Positions 46,566 to 55,919 of a stretch of 64,000 nucleotides of DNA are shown here, in pieces. The notes beneath the pieces were generated by a model. That model was not told the origin of the DNA and made no database searches. It saw only the letters and a list, made by a program, of their open reading frames with translations. Origin of the DNA: Poritiphilus flavus. Lineage in GTDB: Bacteria; Bacteroidota; Bacteroidia; Flavobacteriales; Flavobacteriaceae. Position 1 is the first letter of the stretch. Every line of letters starts with the position of its first letter. The position numbers and the translations under genes were made by a program. Where the stretch lies: NCBI RefSeq assembly GCF_009901585.1, contig NZ_WXYO01000007.1, forward strand, positions 1 to 64,000. Reading direction: 5' to 3'.

Positions 46566-47519
46566 GTGATTAACGAGATCAAAAACGGCTTGCAAAGAAG
46601 AAAAGTAAAGATCTTCCTGATTTTTCTTTTATGCTCTTTTTTGGCCTGGCTGGTCAGCCGGCTCTCCGAAACCTATACCAGCCGGACCACCTTTCATTTG
46701 GTTTTTACCAACGTGCCGGATAGCCTTTTGATGGATAAGGCCTCTAAAGACAAGGTTGAAGCGCGCTTAAGAGCGAGCGGATTTCAGTTTCTTGCTTTTA
46801 ACTTCAATCCCAAACGAATTCAAATAGATCTGTCTGAATTGGATATGGTAGAATCTTCTTATTATGTCCCCCAGGGGAAGTATAGAAGTCAGATCGAAAA
46901 ACAATTATCAGGCTCTATGAGCATATTGGACGTTGACAGGGATACGCTGTTTTTTGAATTTCTGCCTCTTTTTGAAAAAGAGATACCTGTTGACCTTAAT
47001 ATCGGAATAAACCTTGGGCCGAATTACCTGTTGGAGGGAGAGCTTGAGGTAGACCCGGATACTATCACTGTTAAGGGCCCTAAGGATGAATTGGCAGGAA
47101 TTGATAGGGTCAGTACTCTGGAAATGGTCCTAACCGATCTTACGGATAGTTTCAGGACCACTGCAGCCTTGTACAAATCGGAAAGTCTTAAACATACGGT
47201 GTATTCGGCAAATTCCGTTCAGATATCGGGTAGGGTGTTCCGATTTTCAGAAAAGATCATTGAAGTTCCGGTAGAGGTCATAAATCTTCCTGAAGGAACA
47301 GAAATTAAGACTTTCCCAAATGTGGTATCACTTTTGTGCAAGGCCAGGATAGAGAAACTCAAGGAGATAGGCGCCTCTGATTTTAAGGTTGTGGCAGATT
47401 ATGGCCAAACCAAAGAAACCAGGCAATTCCTTAATGTAGAATTGATCAGTAAACCGGAGAGTGTTCACAGCGCTCAGATCTTACAGACCCAGGTGGAATT
47501 TATCTTGAAAAGGGAATGA
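46566..47519 (+). CDS. YbbR-domain membrane protein
   Basis: A 317-residue protein with one N-terminal membrane helix (about 16-35) and YbbR-like repeats outside the membrane (e.g. DPDTITVKGPKDELAGIDRV). In Firmicutes the relative CdaR controls the c-di-AMP cyclase, but no cyclase is nearby and the role here is unknown. I start at the GTG at 46566, 4 nt after the glycosyltransferase stop; the upstream GTG (46512) would overlap 50 nt of that gene. Its stop overlaps coaE. Confidence 0.8.
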   Translation: MINEIKNGLQRRKVKIFLIFLLCSFLAWLVSRLSETYTSRTTFHLVFTNVPDSLLMDKASKDKVEARLRASGFQFLAFNFNPKRIQIDLSELDMVESSYYVPQGKYRSQIEKQLSGSMSILDVDRDTLFFEFLPLFEKEIPVDLNIGINLGPNYLLEGELEVDPDTITVKGPKDELAGIDRVSTLEMVLTDLTDSFRTTAALYKSESLKHTVYSANSVQISGRVFRFSEKIIEVPVEVINLPEGTEIKTFPNVVSLLCKARIEKLKEIGASDFKVVADYGQTKETRQFLNVELISKPESVHSAQILQTQVEFILKRE

Positions 47520-48115
47520 TGATAATAGGGCTTACCGGAGGCATTGGCAGTGGCAAAACCACAGTTAGCAAAATTTTCAGATCCCTGGGTGTGCCTGTTT
47601 ATGACTCGGACAAGGAGGCAAAAGAACTTATGGTGGCTTCGGAAGAGGTCGTAAAGGCCATAAAAGCCCTGTTTGGCTCCGAGGCCTACAAGGGTAAAAA
47701 GTTAAACAAAAACTATATCGCGGAGAGGGTTTTTAACGACAAAGAGCTACTGGGGCAACTCAATGCGATTGTTCATCCGGCGGTCAAAAAGCACTTTTTG
47801 TCCTGGGCAAAAAAGCAAAATGCCGCCTATGTAATTCAGGAAGCCGCGATCTTATTCGAAAACGGTTCTTATGTGAACTATGACAAAATGATCCTTGTGA
47901 CGGCCCCAAAAAAGGAGCGTATCCGGAGGATCATGGCCAGGGACGGAAGTACGGAAGACCAAATTTTAGCCCGTATGAAGAACCAGTGGAGTGACAGAAA
48001 AAAACGAGGGTTAGCAGATTTTGTGATCGAGAATAAATCCCTGGAAAAAACGAAATCCGCAGTAGCCAAAATCCACGCTGAACTAGCCAAAACATCAGGC
48101 TCAGCCAAATTTTAA
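47516..48115 (+). CDS. coaE: Dephospho-CoA kinase
   Basis: A 199-residue P-loop kinase for the last CoA step. Walker A is GLTGGIGSGKTTVSKIF (about 5-21); VYDSDKEAKELM binds substrate, and IQEAAILFENG and RMKNQWSDRKKRGLADFVI follow. It overlaps the YbbR gene by 4 nt (ATGA), so the glycosyltransferase-YbbR-coaE genes are one unit. Confidence 0.94.
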   Translation: MMIIGLTGGIGSGKTTVSKIFRSLGVPVYDSDKEAKELMVASEEVVKAIKALFGSEAYKGKKLNKNYIAERVFNDKELLGQLNAIVHPAVKKHFLSWAKKQNAAYVIQEAAILFENGSYVNYDKMILVTAPKKERIRRIMARDGSTEDQILARMKNQWSDRKKRGLADFVIENKSLEKTKSAVAKIHAELAKTSGSAKF

Positions 48116-48182
48116 CATTTTTGTTAAGGTTAGGTTAAACAAAGGATTCACTAGGGGTTAAATTTTTAATTTTACGAAAACA

Positions 48183-49763
48183 ATGAATAAGAGATTATTT
48201 GTTCTTCTGGTCATTTTAATGAGCCTTTCTCTTATTGGGATCATCGCAGTTCAGTTGTATTGGATCAAGAGTTCGGTGGAAGACAAAGAGGAACAGTTTT
48301 CCAGTGCGGTTTCCGAGATGTTGAGCAAGGTGACCGACAAGATCGAGGATCGGGAGATGAAAGACTATTCCGATGAGTTCTTAAGACTCAAGGATAGCGT
48401 GGGAGAATTTAAGAGTTCTCATCTGAGCAATATCTTTTTTATAGATCGCGATCTTAACTCCAATGAAATCATGTTTTATTCACATGGAATTTTAGAGGAG
48501 GATTATAATATAGCTTCAACGTTCTTTGACAATGGCAACGGTTCTGATAGCACAACTATAAAGAATTTTACCAGTACCCGTACCAAAACCATATTTAGGG
48601 AAGAATACGGGTTGGATGGTAAGAGTTATAAGCTGAATCCTATTCAAAAATTGGAAAAGGTAGGCGGGCTCTCTTCCATAGATAAGGCGGTCTTTGACGA
48701 TGTATACCGGGAATATGCTGAAAAAGTGGCCATTCACAAGCGCGTATCGCGTCAGGAAATTGAATTGCTGCTCGATCGCGAACTGAACAACCGGGGCATA
48801 GATATTGATTATGAATACGGAATTTATAGCCGGGGGCTCCCTACTAAGATCAGATCCAAGCGCTTTAAATTTGCAAAGAGCAATGTTTATAAGTCTCCGA
48901 TCTTTAAGAACAGTGAAGGTGATAGCAATTTTTCACTATTGCTGACCTTCCCGAAAAAGGAGAAGTTTCTCTTACAGTCTATTCTTGGAATGGCTGTTCT
49001 ATCATTCCTGTTCACCTTTATTATCGTGGTGGCTTACGCCGGGGCGATCTATCAGTTGATCCGTCAGAAACAGATTTCCGAGATCAAGTCGGACTTCATT
49101 AACAATATGACACACGAGTTCAAAACGCCGATCGCGACCATTAATTTGGCGGTCGAGGCGATTCGCAACCCTAAGATCATAAGCGATGAAGATAAAGTAC
49201 AGCGATACCTTGGGATGATAAGAGAGGAGAACAAACGAATGCATGCGCAGGTGGAGAATGTGCTGAGGATATCCAAACTGGAGAAAAACCAATTGGACAT
49301 CAGTAAGGACAGGGTTGACGTGCACGACATAATCAAAGACGCCATAAGCCACATGGAGCTGATTGCGCTGGATAGGGGAGGTTATATCCACACCAGCCTT
49401 AATGCGGAAAGGTCTGAAGTATTGGCAAATGCAATGCATTTTGAGAATGTCATTGTCAATATGCTGGACAATGCCATCAAATACTCTCCGGAGGCTCCAA
49501 GGGTCGATGTGGTTACCGAAGTTGCCAAGAACTATATTATAATTGAAATTAGAGACCAGGGTGCAGGTATGAGTAAAGCAGTAGTAAAGAAGGTCTTTGA
49601 AAAGTTTTACAGAGAACACACTGGAGATATACATAACGTAAAAGGCCATGGCTTAGGACTGGCCTATGTAAAGAAAATAGTAGACGATCACCAAGGGGAA
49701 GTTTATGCAGAGAGTGAAAAAGGAAAAGGAAGCACTTTCTACGTTAAACTACCTTTAATTTAA
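48183..49763 (+). CDS. Two-component sensor histidine kinase
   Basis: A 526-residue inner-membrane sensor kinase. Two membrane helices (about 6-28 and 263-286) enclose a periplasmic sensor domain of about 235 residues with no recognised fold. The phospho-accepting histidine is H311 (MTHEFKTPIA); then DNAIKYSPEAP (N box), DQGAGMS and GHGLGLAYVK. A HAMP domain is not evident. The pair with the next gene resembles RprX-RprY of Bacteroides in order and size, but I cannot confirm orthology. Confidence 0.9.
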   Translation: MNKRLFVLLVILMSLSLIGIIAVQLYWIKSSVEDKEEQFSSAVSEMLSKVTDKIEDREMKDYSDEFLRLKDSVGEFKSSHLSNIFFIDRDLNSNEIMFYSHGILEEDYNIASTFFDNGNGSDSTTIKNFTSTRTKTIFREEYGLDGKSYKLNPIQKLEKVGGLSSIDKAVFDDVYREYAEKVAIHKRVSRQEIELLLDRELNNRGIDIDYEYGIYSRGLPTKIRSKRFKFAKSNVYKSPIFKNSEGDSNFSLLLTFPKKEKFLLQSILGMAVLSFLFTFIIVVAYAGAIYQLIRQKQISEIKSDFINNMTHEFKTPIATINLAVEAIRNPKIISDEDKVQRYLGMIREENKRMHAQVENVLRISKLEKNQLDISKDRVDVHDIIKDAISHMELIALDRGGYIHTSLNAERSEVLANAMHFENVIVNMLDNAIKYSPEAPRVDVVTEVAKNYIIIEIRDQGAGMSKAVVKKVFEKFYREHTGDIHNVKGHGLGLAYVKKIVDDHQGEVYAESEKGKGSTFYVKLPLI

Positions 49764-49769
49764 TTTTTT

Positions 49770-50480
49770 ATGGAAACAGCAGAAAAGAAGATTCTTTTAG
49801 TAGAAGATGATCCCAATTTCGGGATTGTCCTAAAAGACTATTTGTCAATGAATGATTTTGACGTTACGTTGGCAAAAAATGGCATGGAGGGATTCGAGAA
49901 ATTTAAGAAGGATAGTTTTGACGTTTGTATTCTGGATGTGATGATGCCTTATAAAGATGGTTTTACCCTGGCCAAAGAAATACGAGAAAAGAATGAAAAT
50001 GTCCCAATCGTCTTCCTGACCGCGAAAACAATGAAAGAGGATGTGCTTAAAGGATATAAGGCAGGGGCAGACGACTATCTCAATAAGCCTTTTGATTCTG
50101 AGGTACTGCTTATGAAATTGAAAGCGATACTTCAAAGAAAAGCTTCTAATACCCTGGCAGACAGTAAGCAATTCGAATTCAAAATTGGAAATTTCCACCT
50201 GAATTCAAAACTTCGATTTTTGAAATATAAGGACGAAGAGGCGATCAAGCTTTCGCCCAAAGAGAATGAATTATTGCGTCTCCTGGCCCTGCATGAGAAC
50301 GATCTTATGCCCAGGGAATTGGCTTTGACCAAAATTTGGAGAGACGACAATTATTTTACTTCCAGAAGTATGGATGTATATATCGCGAAACTCAGGAAAT
50401 ACCTCAAGAGGGACGATACTGTGGAGATTTTGAATATACACGGTGAAGGTTTCAGGCTGGTTGTCAAGACCGAATCTTAA
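49770..50480 (+). CDS. OmpR-family response regulator
   Basis: A 236-residue regulator: receiver domain with D56 in CILDVMMP and the lysine of FLTAKT, then a winged-helix DNA-binding domain (about 135-236, LSPKENELLRLLALHEND and SRSMDVYIAKLRKYL). It starts 6 nt after the kinase and is its likely partner. It ends in a clear terminator. Confidence 0.93.
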   Translation: METAEKKILLVEDDPNFGIVLKDYLSMNDFDVTLAKNGMEGFEKFKKDSFDVCILDVMMPYKDGFTLAKEIREKNENVPIVFLTAKTMKEDVLKGYKAGADDYLNKPFDSEVLLMKLKAILQRKASNTLADSKQFEFKIGNFHLNSKLRFLKYKDEEAIKLSPKENELLRLLALHENDLMPRELALTKIWRDDNYFTSRSMDVYIAKLRKYLKRDDTVEILNIHGEGFRLVVKTES

Positions 50481-50504
50481 AACTGACACCAAAAAGAATT
50501 ACTG

Positions 50505-50530
50505 AAGGCTTCCTTATGGGAAGCCTTTTT
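50505..50530 (+). terminator. Terminator after the response regulator
   Basis: Arms AAGGCTTCC (50505-50513) and GGAAGCCTT with a 5-nt loop, followed by T residues; it lies in the gap to the convergent gluconokinase gene and overlaps its stop. Confidence 0.75.
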
Positions 50531-51035
50531 ATTTGAACCCGCCCAAAGCTTCTTCAATTGCCAGGACGATCTCTTCTGGAGTCAATTTTATGGGCACATG
50601 GATCGCCCTGTCCGGGACTTCCAGTGCATTGAACTGAGATCGTAAAAGGCCTTTAGGCATAAAATGTCCCTTGCGGGCGTTAAGTCGTTCTTCAATTTCC
50701 TCGAAGCTACCCTCCAGGTAAATCCAGTGAACCCTGCCTTTCAGGGAATCCATCAGCATATCTCTATAGTGCGCTTTTAGCGCTGAGCAAGCGATTACTG
50801 CACCGGAACCGGAGTAGGATTTGGCCAGTTCATTCAATCGCCTCAACCAGCCTACGCGGTCCTCGTCCTTAAGTGGCGTACCTTTAGACATCTTGGCAAT
50901 ATTGGATTCCGGGTGAAAATCATCGCCGTCAAAAAAAGGTATATCCAGGCGCCGGGCAAGGAGTTCACCTACCGTGGACTTTCCGCAACCGGAAACCCCC
51001 ATAAGGAAGAAAATTGCTTGGTCAGTTGTTTTCAT
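50529..51035 (-). CDS. Gluconokinase
   Basis: A 168-residue P-loop kinase that phosphorylates gluconate to 6-phosphogluconate. Walker A is MGVSGCGKSTVGE (about 12-24), FDGDDFHPESNIAKMSKGTPL binds substrate and IYLEGSFEEIEERL precedes the lid. No gluconate transporter or Entner-Doudoroff gene is adjacent; it overlaps miaA by 14 nt and closes the leftward run. Confidence 0.88.
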   Translation of the reverse strand: MKTTDQAIFFLMGVSGCGKSTVGELLARRLDIPFFDGDDFHPESNIAKMSKGTPLKDEDRVGWLRRLNELAKSYSGSGAVIACSALKAHYRDMLMDSLKGRVHWIYLEGSFEEIEERLNARKGHFMPKGLLRSQFNALEVPDRAIHVPIKLTPEEIVLAIEEALGGFK

Positions 51036-51951
51036 GTGATACTTCAGTACTTCTTTGTTTAATGCGTTTTACAACCTCCTCGATCGGCGTTTCTGGCGTT
51101 ACCCAGATCGTTTCTTTGTTCTTTCTAAACCAGGTAAGCTGCCTTTTGGCAAACCGTCTGGTGTTCTTTTTAATTTCCGAAACCGCTTCTTCAAGACTGA
51201 TCGTACCCTCCAAATAATTAAAAAGCTCCTGGTAACCCACAGTCTGTAAGGCGTTCAGCCCTTTGTGTGGTAACAAAGCACGTACCTCCTCCAGCAGTCC
51301 CTGTGCCATCATTTGATCCACCCGCCGGTTAATCCTCTCGTAAACCACTTCCCTTTCCGCGTTCAGGCCAACAGAGATCGTGATAAATGGCCTTGGCGGT
51401 TTAGCTGTATTCAGGAAGGAAGAGTAAGCTTTTCCGCTGCCAATACAGACCTCCAGGGCCCGTATAAGACGGTGAGGATTTTCCCGGTCTACTTTGGCGT
51501 AGTACACGGGATCCATTTTTTCCAGTTGCTGTTGCAGAACGCTAATCCCTTCCTTTCGGTACTTTTCATTGAGATTAGTTCGTATCGCAGGATCTACCTC
51601 CGGAAATACGTCCAGGCCTTTGGTGATCGCATCGATATACAAACCACTACCCCCGGCCATTACCAGGAATTCTTTTTCCTGAAACCTGGCTTCTATAAGT
51701 TTTATAGCCTCCCTTTCAAAATCTCCGACCGAATAATTTTCAAAGATACTCTTGTGCTGTATGAAGTGGTGGCGGACAGCAGCCAATTCTTCCCGGGATG
51801 GTACAGCCGTGCCAATTCGCATTTCTTTGTAGAACTGACGTGAATCCGCAGAGATTATTTCTGTTTCAAACTGCTTTGCCAGGGCTATGGCCAGGCTGGT
51901 CTTACCTATGGCCGTAGGGCCTACAACTGAGATCAGAATTTTGGAGGGCAT
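51022..51951 (-). CDS. miaA: tRNA dimethylallyltransferase MiaA
   Basis: A 309-residue enzyme that isopentenylates A37 of tRNAs reading U-starting codons. P-loop GPTAIGKTSLAIALA (about 11-25), DSRQFYKEMRIGTAVPS, then the RLIRALEV and RRFAKRQLTWFRKN segments. Length is normal. It shares 1 nt with the channel gene and 14 nt with gluconokinase. Confidence 0.94.
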   Translation of the reverse strand: MPSKILISVVGPTAIGKTSLAIALAKQFETEIISADSRQFYKEMRIGTAVPSREELAAVRHHFIQHKSIFENYSVGDFEREAIKLIEARFQEKEFLVMAGGSGLYIDAITKGLDVFPEVDPAIRTNLNEKYRKEGISVLQQQLEKMDPVYYAKVDRENPHRLIRALEVCIGSGKAYSSFLNTAKPPRPFITISVGLNAEREVVYERINRRVDQMMAQGLLEEVRALLPHKGLNALQTVGYQELFNYLEGTISLEEAVSEIKKNTRRFAKRQLTWFRKNKETIWVTPETPIEEVVKRIKQRSTEVSHENN

Positions 51952-52799
51952 TATTTTTCACTCAGTTTATGCCCGCACTTACGGCAATATTTGGCATCTG
52001 CTCTCAAAACTTCGGATCCGCAGTCTGTACATGCTTCTCCATCGGCAAGTTTCGGTGGGGTAACCTGTCCCTTTTTTCGCTGAGCGGAATATTCTGCTGA
52101 TACGATCCCCGTAGGAACGGCAATAATCCCGTACCCAATGATCATGATCAGGGTTGCGATTACCTGCCCAAAGCCGGTTTCCGGAGAGATATCTCCATAT
52201 CCTACCGTTGTAAGGGTCACAATGGTCCAGTAAACACTGTGTGGAATACTGTTAAAACCGTGTTCCGGTCCTTCTACCAGATACATGATCGTACCCAGCA
52301 ATACCGAAATAATGAGGACAAAAAATACGAACACAAAGATCTTAGTCCTGCTGGCTCTTAAGGCACGGAGCAGATTATTTGATTCACCCACAAAACGCAC
52401 CAGTTTGAGTATCCTAAAGACCCTTAGCAACCTAAGCGCCCTGAAAGCGACGATATACTGAGAACCCACTACCAAATAAGAGAGGTATTTCGGAATGGTG
52501 GATAAGAGATCTATAACCCCAAAGAAGCTGAAAATATATTTGGACGGCCTGTTAATACAAATGATACGGAGTATGTATTCTATCGTAAAGAGTATGGTCA
52601 CAATCCATTCCGATATGTTCAGAAAAGCGTGATACTTCACGTCTATCCTCGGAACGCTTTCAAGCATTACGATGATAATACTATAAACGATCACTACAAG
52701 CAATACAATGTCGAAGACCTTGCCAGCCGTGGTATGCGTTCCGTAAATTACCTCGTGAAGTTTTAATCTCCAGCCGCTATGTGGTACTTCTTTTTTCAA
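51951..52799 (-). CDS. Voltage-gated-type ion channel with C-terminal zinc ribbon
   Basis: A 282-residue six-helix channel. S4 is FRALRLLRVFRILKLVRF, an arginine ladder typical of voltage sensors; the pore selectivity filter is TLTTVGYGDISPET, which points to potassium. Helix S6 follows (about 210-230). After the membrane part comes a zinc-ribbon-like tail with CTDCGSEVL and CRKCGHKL, four cysteines that could bind zinc. Such tails are uncommon in prokaryotic channels. The gene overlaps the exonuclease gene by 4 nt. Confidence 0.85.
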   Translation of the reverse strand: MKKEVPHSGWRLKLHEVIYGTHTTAGKVFDIVLLVVIVYSIIIVMLESVPRIDVKYHAFLNISEWIVTILFTIEYILRIICINRPSKYIFSFFGVIDLLSTIPKYLSYLVVGSQYIVAFRALRLLRVFRILKLVRFVGESNNLLRALRASRTKIFVFVFFVLIISVLLGTIMYLVEGPEHGFNSIPHSVYWTIVTLTTVGYGDISPETGFGQVIATLIMIIGYGIIAVPTGIVSAEYSAQRKKGQVTPPKLADGEACTDCGSEVLRADAKYCRKCGHKLSEK

Positions 52800-53914
52800 T
52801 CCTTTTTACTCAGGGGAATGATTTTTAGAACCGTCCTTTTTTCCAGGTAGTTCACAATGATGTCAGTGGCTATAGAATTCCCTTCCATGGGAGTAATAAT
52901 TGATTCTAAGATATGAATATTATTTATTTGATGGTTCAGATCAAAGAATCCGAGTCCTTTAAAGTGCCCCTCTTTTACCAAAATCGCGCTTCTTTCCCCC
53001 TCGGTCCTCCCGCGGTCTACGATAAGCAGATCTTCCTCGGGAAGCCGCTGATCAGCGCTTTTGTCAACATGCTGATGATCGTTTAGTGAAGTGCCCGGAA
53101 CAAAATTGTACTTGGGCCTGTTCCTCAGCAGTTCTTCGTTTTCTTTGAGTAAGGCAACAAGTTCACTTCCGGTGAGTTCATAGGTTACCTTCTTGGTATC
53201 TTTTTGAAGTTGTCTTGCCCGGTCACCGCTTTTGATGAAATGCTGATTCACTCTTTTCTTCATATTCCGGCTCTTTCCCAGGAAGATGATGTCACCATCC
53301 TTATTATGCATGTAGTACACACCTGTTTCGGAAGGGGTGCTCTCCACAATGTCGAGTTGCCTTGCTGACAATTCACCCAGGGTTTCATCCCGGACAACCT
53401 CCCTGATGATACTTTTCTGAATGTCTTTGGATAGCAGTACTTTGAACAACTTCAGTGTGGCTATGGCATCTCCATCGGCGCGATGACGATCGCTTACGGC
53501 TATGCCCAGAGAACGCACCAGTTTTCCCAAACTGTGGGATTCTGCTTCCGGAATGAGCTTTTGGGACAGGGATACCGTACAGATGGTCTTTCTTTCATAA
53601 TTGTACCCCAGTCTCCTGAATTCAGTCCTCAGTATGCGATAATCAAATTGAGCATTATGAGCCACCAGAACCGCATCCTGGGTGATCTCCACTATGCGTT
53701 TGGCTACCTCATGGAATTTAGGCGCGGATCTTAGCATTTTCTTGTTAATACCGGTAAGATTAACGACAAAAGGCTGGATCTCTCTTTCCGGGTTTACAAG
53801 GCTGACAAATTTATCCACGACGTGGTGGCCGTCAAAGCGGTGGATGGCGATCTCAGTGATCCCTTCTTCGTCGTATTTCCCTCCGGTAGTCTCTATGTCA
53901 AGTACGGCGTACAT
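52796..53914 (-). CDS. DnaQ-like exonuclease fused to GIY-YIG nuclease domain
   Basis: A 372-residue protein with a DEDDh 3'-5' exonuclease domain (about 1-165; VLDIETTGGKYDEEGITE, LVAHNAQFDYRIL, HRADGDAIATLKLF) and a GIY-YIG domain (about 190-270; GVYYMHNKDGDIIFLGKSRN, KKRVNQHF) like the N-terminus of UvrC or Cho. The C-terminal ~100 residues are not assigned. A two-nuclease fusion of this kind suggests DNA repair. ATG at 53914 follows an in-frame TTG. Confidence 0.86.
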   Translation of the reverse strand: MYAVLDIETTGGKYDEEGITEIAIHRFDGHHVVDKFVSLVNPEREIQPFVVNLTGINKKMLRSAPKFHEVAKRIVEITQDAVLVAHNAQFDYRILRTEFRRLGYNYERKTICTVSLSQKLIPEAESHSLGKLVRSLGIAVSDRHRADGDAIATLKLFKVLLSKDIQKSIIREVVRDETLGELSARQLDIVESTPSETGVYYMHNKDGDIIFLGKSRNMKKRVNQHFIKSGDRARQLQKDTKKVTYELTGSELVALLKENEELLRNRPKYNFVPGTSLNDHQHVDKSADQRLPEEDLLIVDRGRTEGERSAILVKEGHFKGLGFFDLNHQINNIHILESIITPMEGNSIATDIIVNYLEKRTVLKIIPLSKKD

Positions 53915-53955
53915 CAATTCTTTGTGTTTGAATAACTCCCTGCAAGCGGCATAAA

Positions 53956-54606
53956 CTATGGGTAGTTCCTGGCACCAAAGATAGCACTTCCTATGCGTAC
54001 CATATTGCTGCCCTGTTCAATCGCTATTTCGTAATCTCCGCTCATTCCCATAGAGAGTATGCTAAAACCAGGCCTTCTCGTCTTGCAATACTCAAAGAGT
54101 GAACTCAAAAACGCGAATTCTTTTCTTACTTGTTCCATATCCGGGGTAAAGGTGGCCATCCCCATAAGCCCGACCAGCTTTACGTGTTCCAATCCGTCCA
54201 ACTCCAGTATCTCATCCAATTCTTCACGGTTCAATCCGAATTTAGAACTTTCCATGGCAATGTGCATCTGTAGCAGGCAAGGTATTACCCGCTGATACTT
54301 TTTACCCTGTTTATCAATTTCCCTAAGCAGTTTCAGGCTATCCACTCCGTGAATGAGGGTTACAAACGGAGCCAGGTATTTTACCTTATTGCGTTGCAAA
54401 TGGCCAATCATATGCCATTCTATGTCATTGGGTAGCTCCTCCTGTTTCCGGACAAGTTCCTGAACCTTGTTCTCCCCGAAAACCCGCTGGCCCGCGTCAT
54501 AAGCCTGCATTATCTCCTGATTGGACTTGGTTTTGGATACGGCCACCAGCTCCACATGATCCGGTAGCCTGGATCTTACCATTTTGAGGTTATCACTTAT
54601 TGTCAT
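53956..54606 (-). CDS. YggS-family PLP homeostasis protein
   Basis: A 216-residue fold-type III pyridoxal-phosphate-binding protein (YggS/PLPBP) that holds PLP and keeps amino-acid pools balanced; it has no known enzyme activity. The PLP lysine is in ELVAVSKTKSN near residue 25; FGENKVQEL, WHMIGHLQRNKVK and SMGMSGDYEIAI follow. It lies 41 nt upstream of the exonuclease gene and 74 nt after DUF1015. Confidence 0.92.
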   Translation of the reverse strand: MTISDNLKMVRSRLPDHVELVAVSKTKSNQEIMQAYDAGQRVFGENKVQELVRKQEELPNDIEWHMIGHLQRNKVKYLAPFVTLIHGVDSLKLLREIDKQGKKYQRVIPCLLQMHIAMESSKFGLNREELDEILELDGLEHVKLVGLMGMATFTPDMEQVRKEFAFLSSLFEYCKTRRPGFSILSMGMSGDYEIAIEQGSNMVRIGSAIFGARNYP

Positions 54607-54680
54607 AGTCCTTTATCCATTTAAAACGCCTGTTACCAAAGAGGTTTAGCTCTTTTTAGCTGCATTGATCCCCCTTGTAG

Positions 54681-55916
54681 TTACAGTTCATATATAGCCA
54701 TTCCGCTTCTTAACTTTGGTTCGATATAGGTGCTTTTGGGCGGCATAACCAGGCCTTCGTCCGCAATTGCCTTGATCTCGTCCACAGTGATTGGCACCAG
54801 GCCAAAACCCACGGAAAAATTACCGGCATCTATCTCGTCCTTCATACGTATCACATTGTGTTTGCCAAAACCGTATTGAATGCGCTGATCGTTTCTCAGG
54901 TCTTTGATACCCAATATGGGCTCCAGCACTGTTTTAAAGAGGATCTGTGTATCCAGCTCACTCAGGGCGTCCGTGAATTCATAGATCTTCCTTCTTAGAA
55001 AAAGGGAATAGAATTCCCCGTCCAGGTACATGCTGAAATGGTGTTTCTTTGTAGGCTTATACAGGGAACTTCCTTTATTGGTAATCCTGAAGTATTCATC
55101 CAACTGCATTAGAAAGGCTTCTTTGGAAAGCCCATTCAGATCCTTTACCATCCGATTGAATTCAAAGATCCTGATCTCTGATTCCGGAATGAGGTAACTC
55201 ATAAAGAAGTTGTAGGGTTCTGTTCCCCGGTGTTCCGGGTTTTTTGCTTGCATCCGCTTTGCCAGCAGGTCTGAGGAGGCACTTCTGTGATGGCCGTCAG
55301 CTATATAAAGGTTGGACATATCCTCGAATGCGGCCTCCAGACCCGATACGGTATCCTGCTCGTTGATCAGCCACAATCTGTGGGTAATGCCATCCGGCGT
55401 TGTAAATTCATATTCGGGATACTTTTCAGACTCTTTGGCGATGACCGAGGCAATTTGTGGGTTGTCCTCGTAAGTCATAAGCACAGGTTCCGCGTTGAAC
55501 TTCACGGTTTCCAGGTAATCCGCGAATAGTTCCTCCCGCTTCTTTAGGGTGGCCTCGTGCTTTTTGATCACTCCCTGCCTGTAATCGTCAACACTGGTGG
55601 CGCAAAATAGCCCTGACGCCTTCAAACTGCCTTTTTCTACCTGGTAAAGATAAAAGCATCGCATGGCGTCTTTCATCAGTATGTTATCCTCCAAAAACTC
55701 CAGGTATCGGTTGTAAACCAGTTTAAAGCGTTTTGGTCCGCTAACTTTCTTGTCGAATTTAAATCCGGGATTGATGATATGTAAAAAAGAAAAGGGATTG
55801 AACTGCAGTTTGGCATCTCTTTCCTTTCTGCTGTACTCCTCATAAGACCGGGTCACCACAAAAGGAGCCTTATCTCTGGTGGGCCGTATAGCCCTGAAAG
55901 GTTTGACAATCGCCAT
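54681..55916 (-). CDS. DUF1015 family protein
   Basis: A 411-residue protein of the DUF1015 family: AIVKPFRAIRPTRDKA at the start, FLHIINPG, DGITHRLWLINEQDT, YIADGHHRSASSDLLAKRM and QYGFGKH are family features. The family is widespread and often lies near serA/serC in Bacteroidota; its function is unknown. It starts 3 nt after the 3-hydroxyacyl-CoA dehydrogenase gene on the same strand. Confidence 0.85.
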   Translation of the reverse strand: MAIVKPFRAIRPTRDKAPFVVTRSYEEYSRKERDAKLQFNPFSFLHIINPGFKFDKKVSGPKRFKLVYNRYLEFLEDNILMKDAMRCFYLYQVEKGSLKASGLFCATSVDDYRQGVIKKHEATLKKREELFADYLETVKFNAEPVLMTYEDNPQIASVIAKESEKYPEYEFTTPDGITHRLWLINEQDTVSGLEAAFEDMSNLYIADGHHRSASSDLLAKRMQAKNPEHRGTEPYNFFMSYLIPESEIRIFEFNRMVKDLNGLSKEAFLMQLDEYFRITNKGSSLYKPTKKHHFSMYLDGEFYSLFLRRKIYEFTDALSELDTQILFKTVLEPILGIKDLRNDQRIQYGFGKHNVIRMKDEIDAGNFSVGFGLVPITVDEIKAIADEGLVMPPKSTYIEPKLRSGMAIYEL

Positions 55917-55919
55917 AGC

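Noticed and set aside
49002-49649. Minus-strand frame of 215 codons over the histidine kinase
   Set aside because: It is antisense to conserved kinase motifs, and its translation has no domain.
50529-51035. Gluconate utilisation operon
   Set aside because: The neighbours are miaA and a channel; no transporter, dehydratase or aldolase lies nearby.
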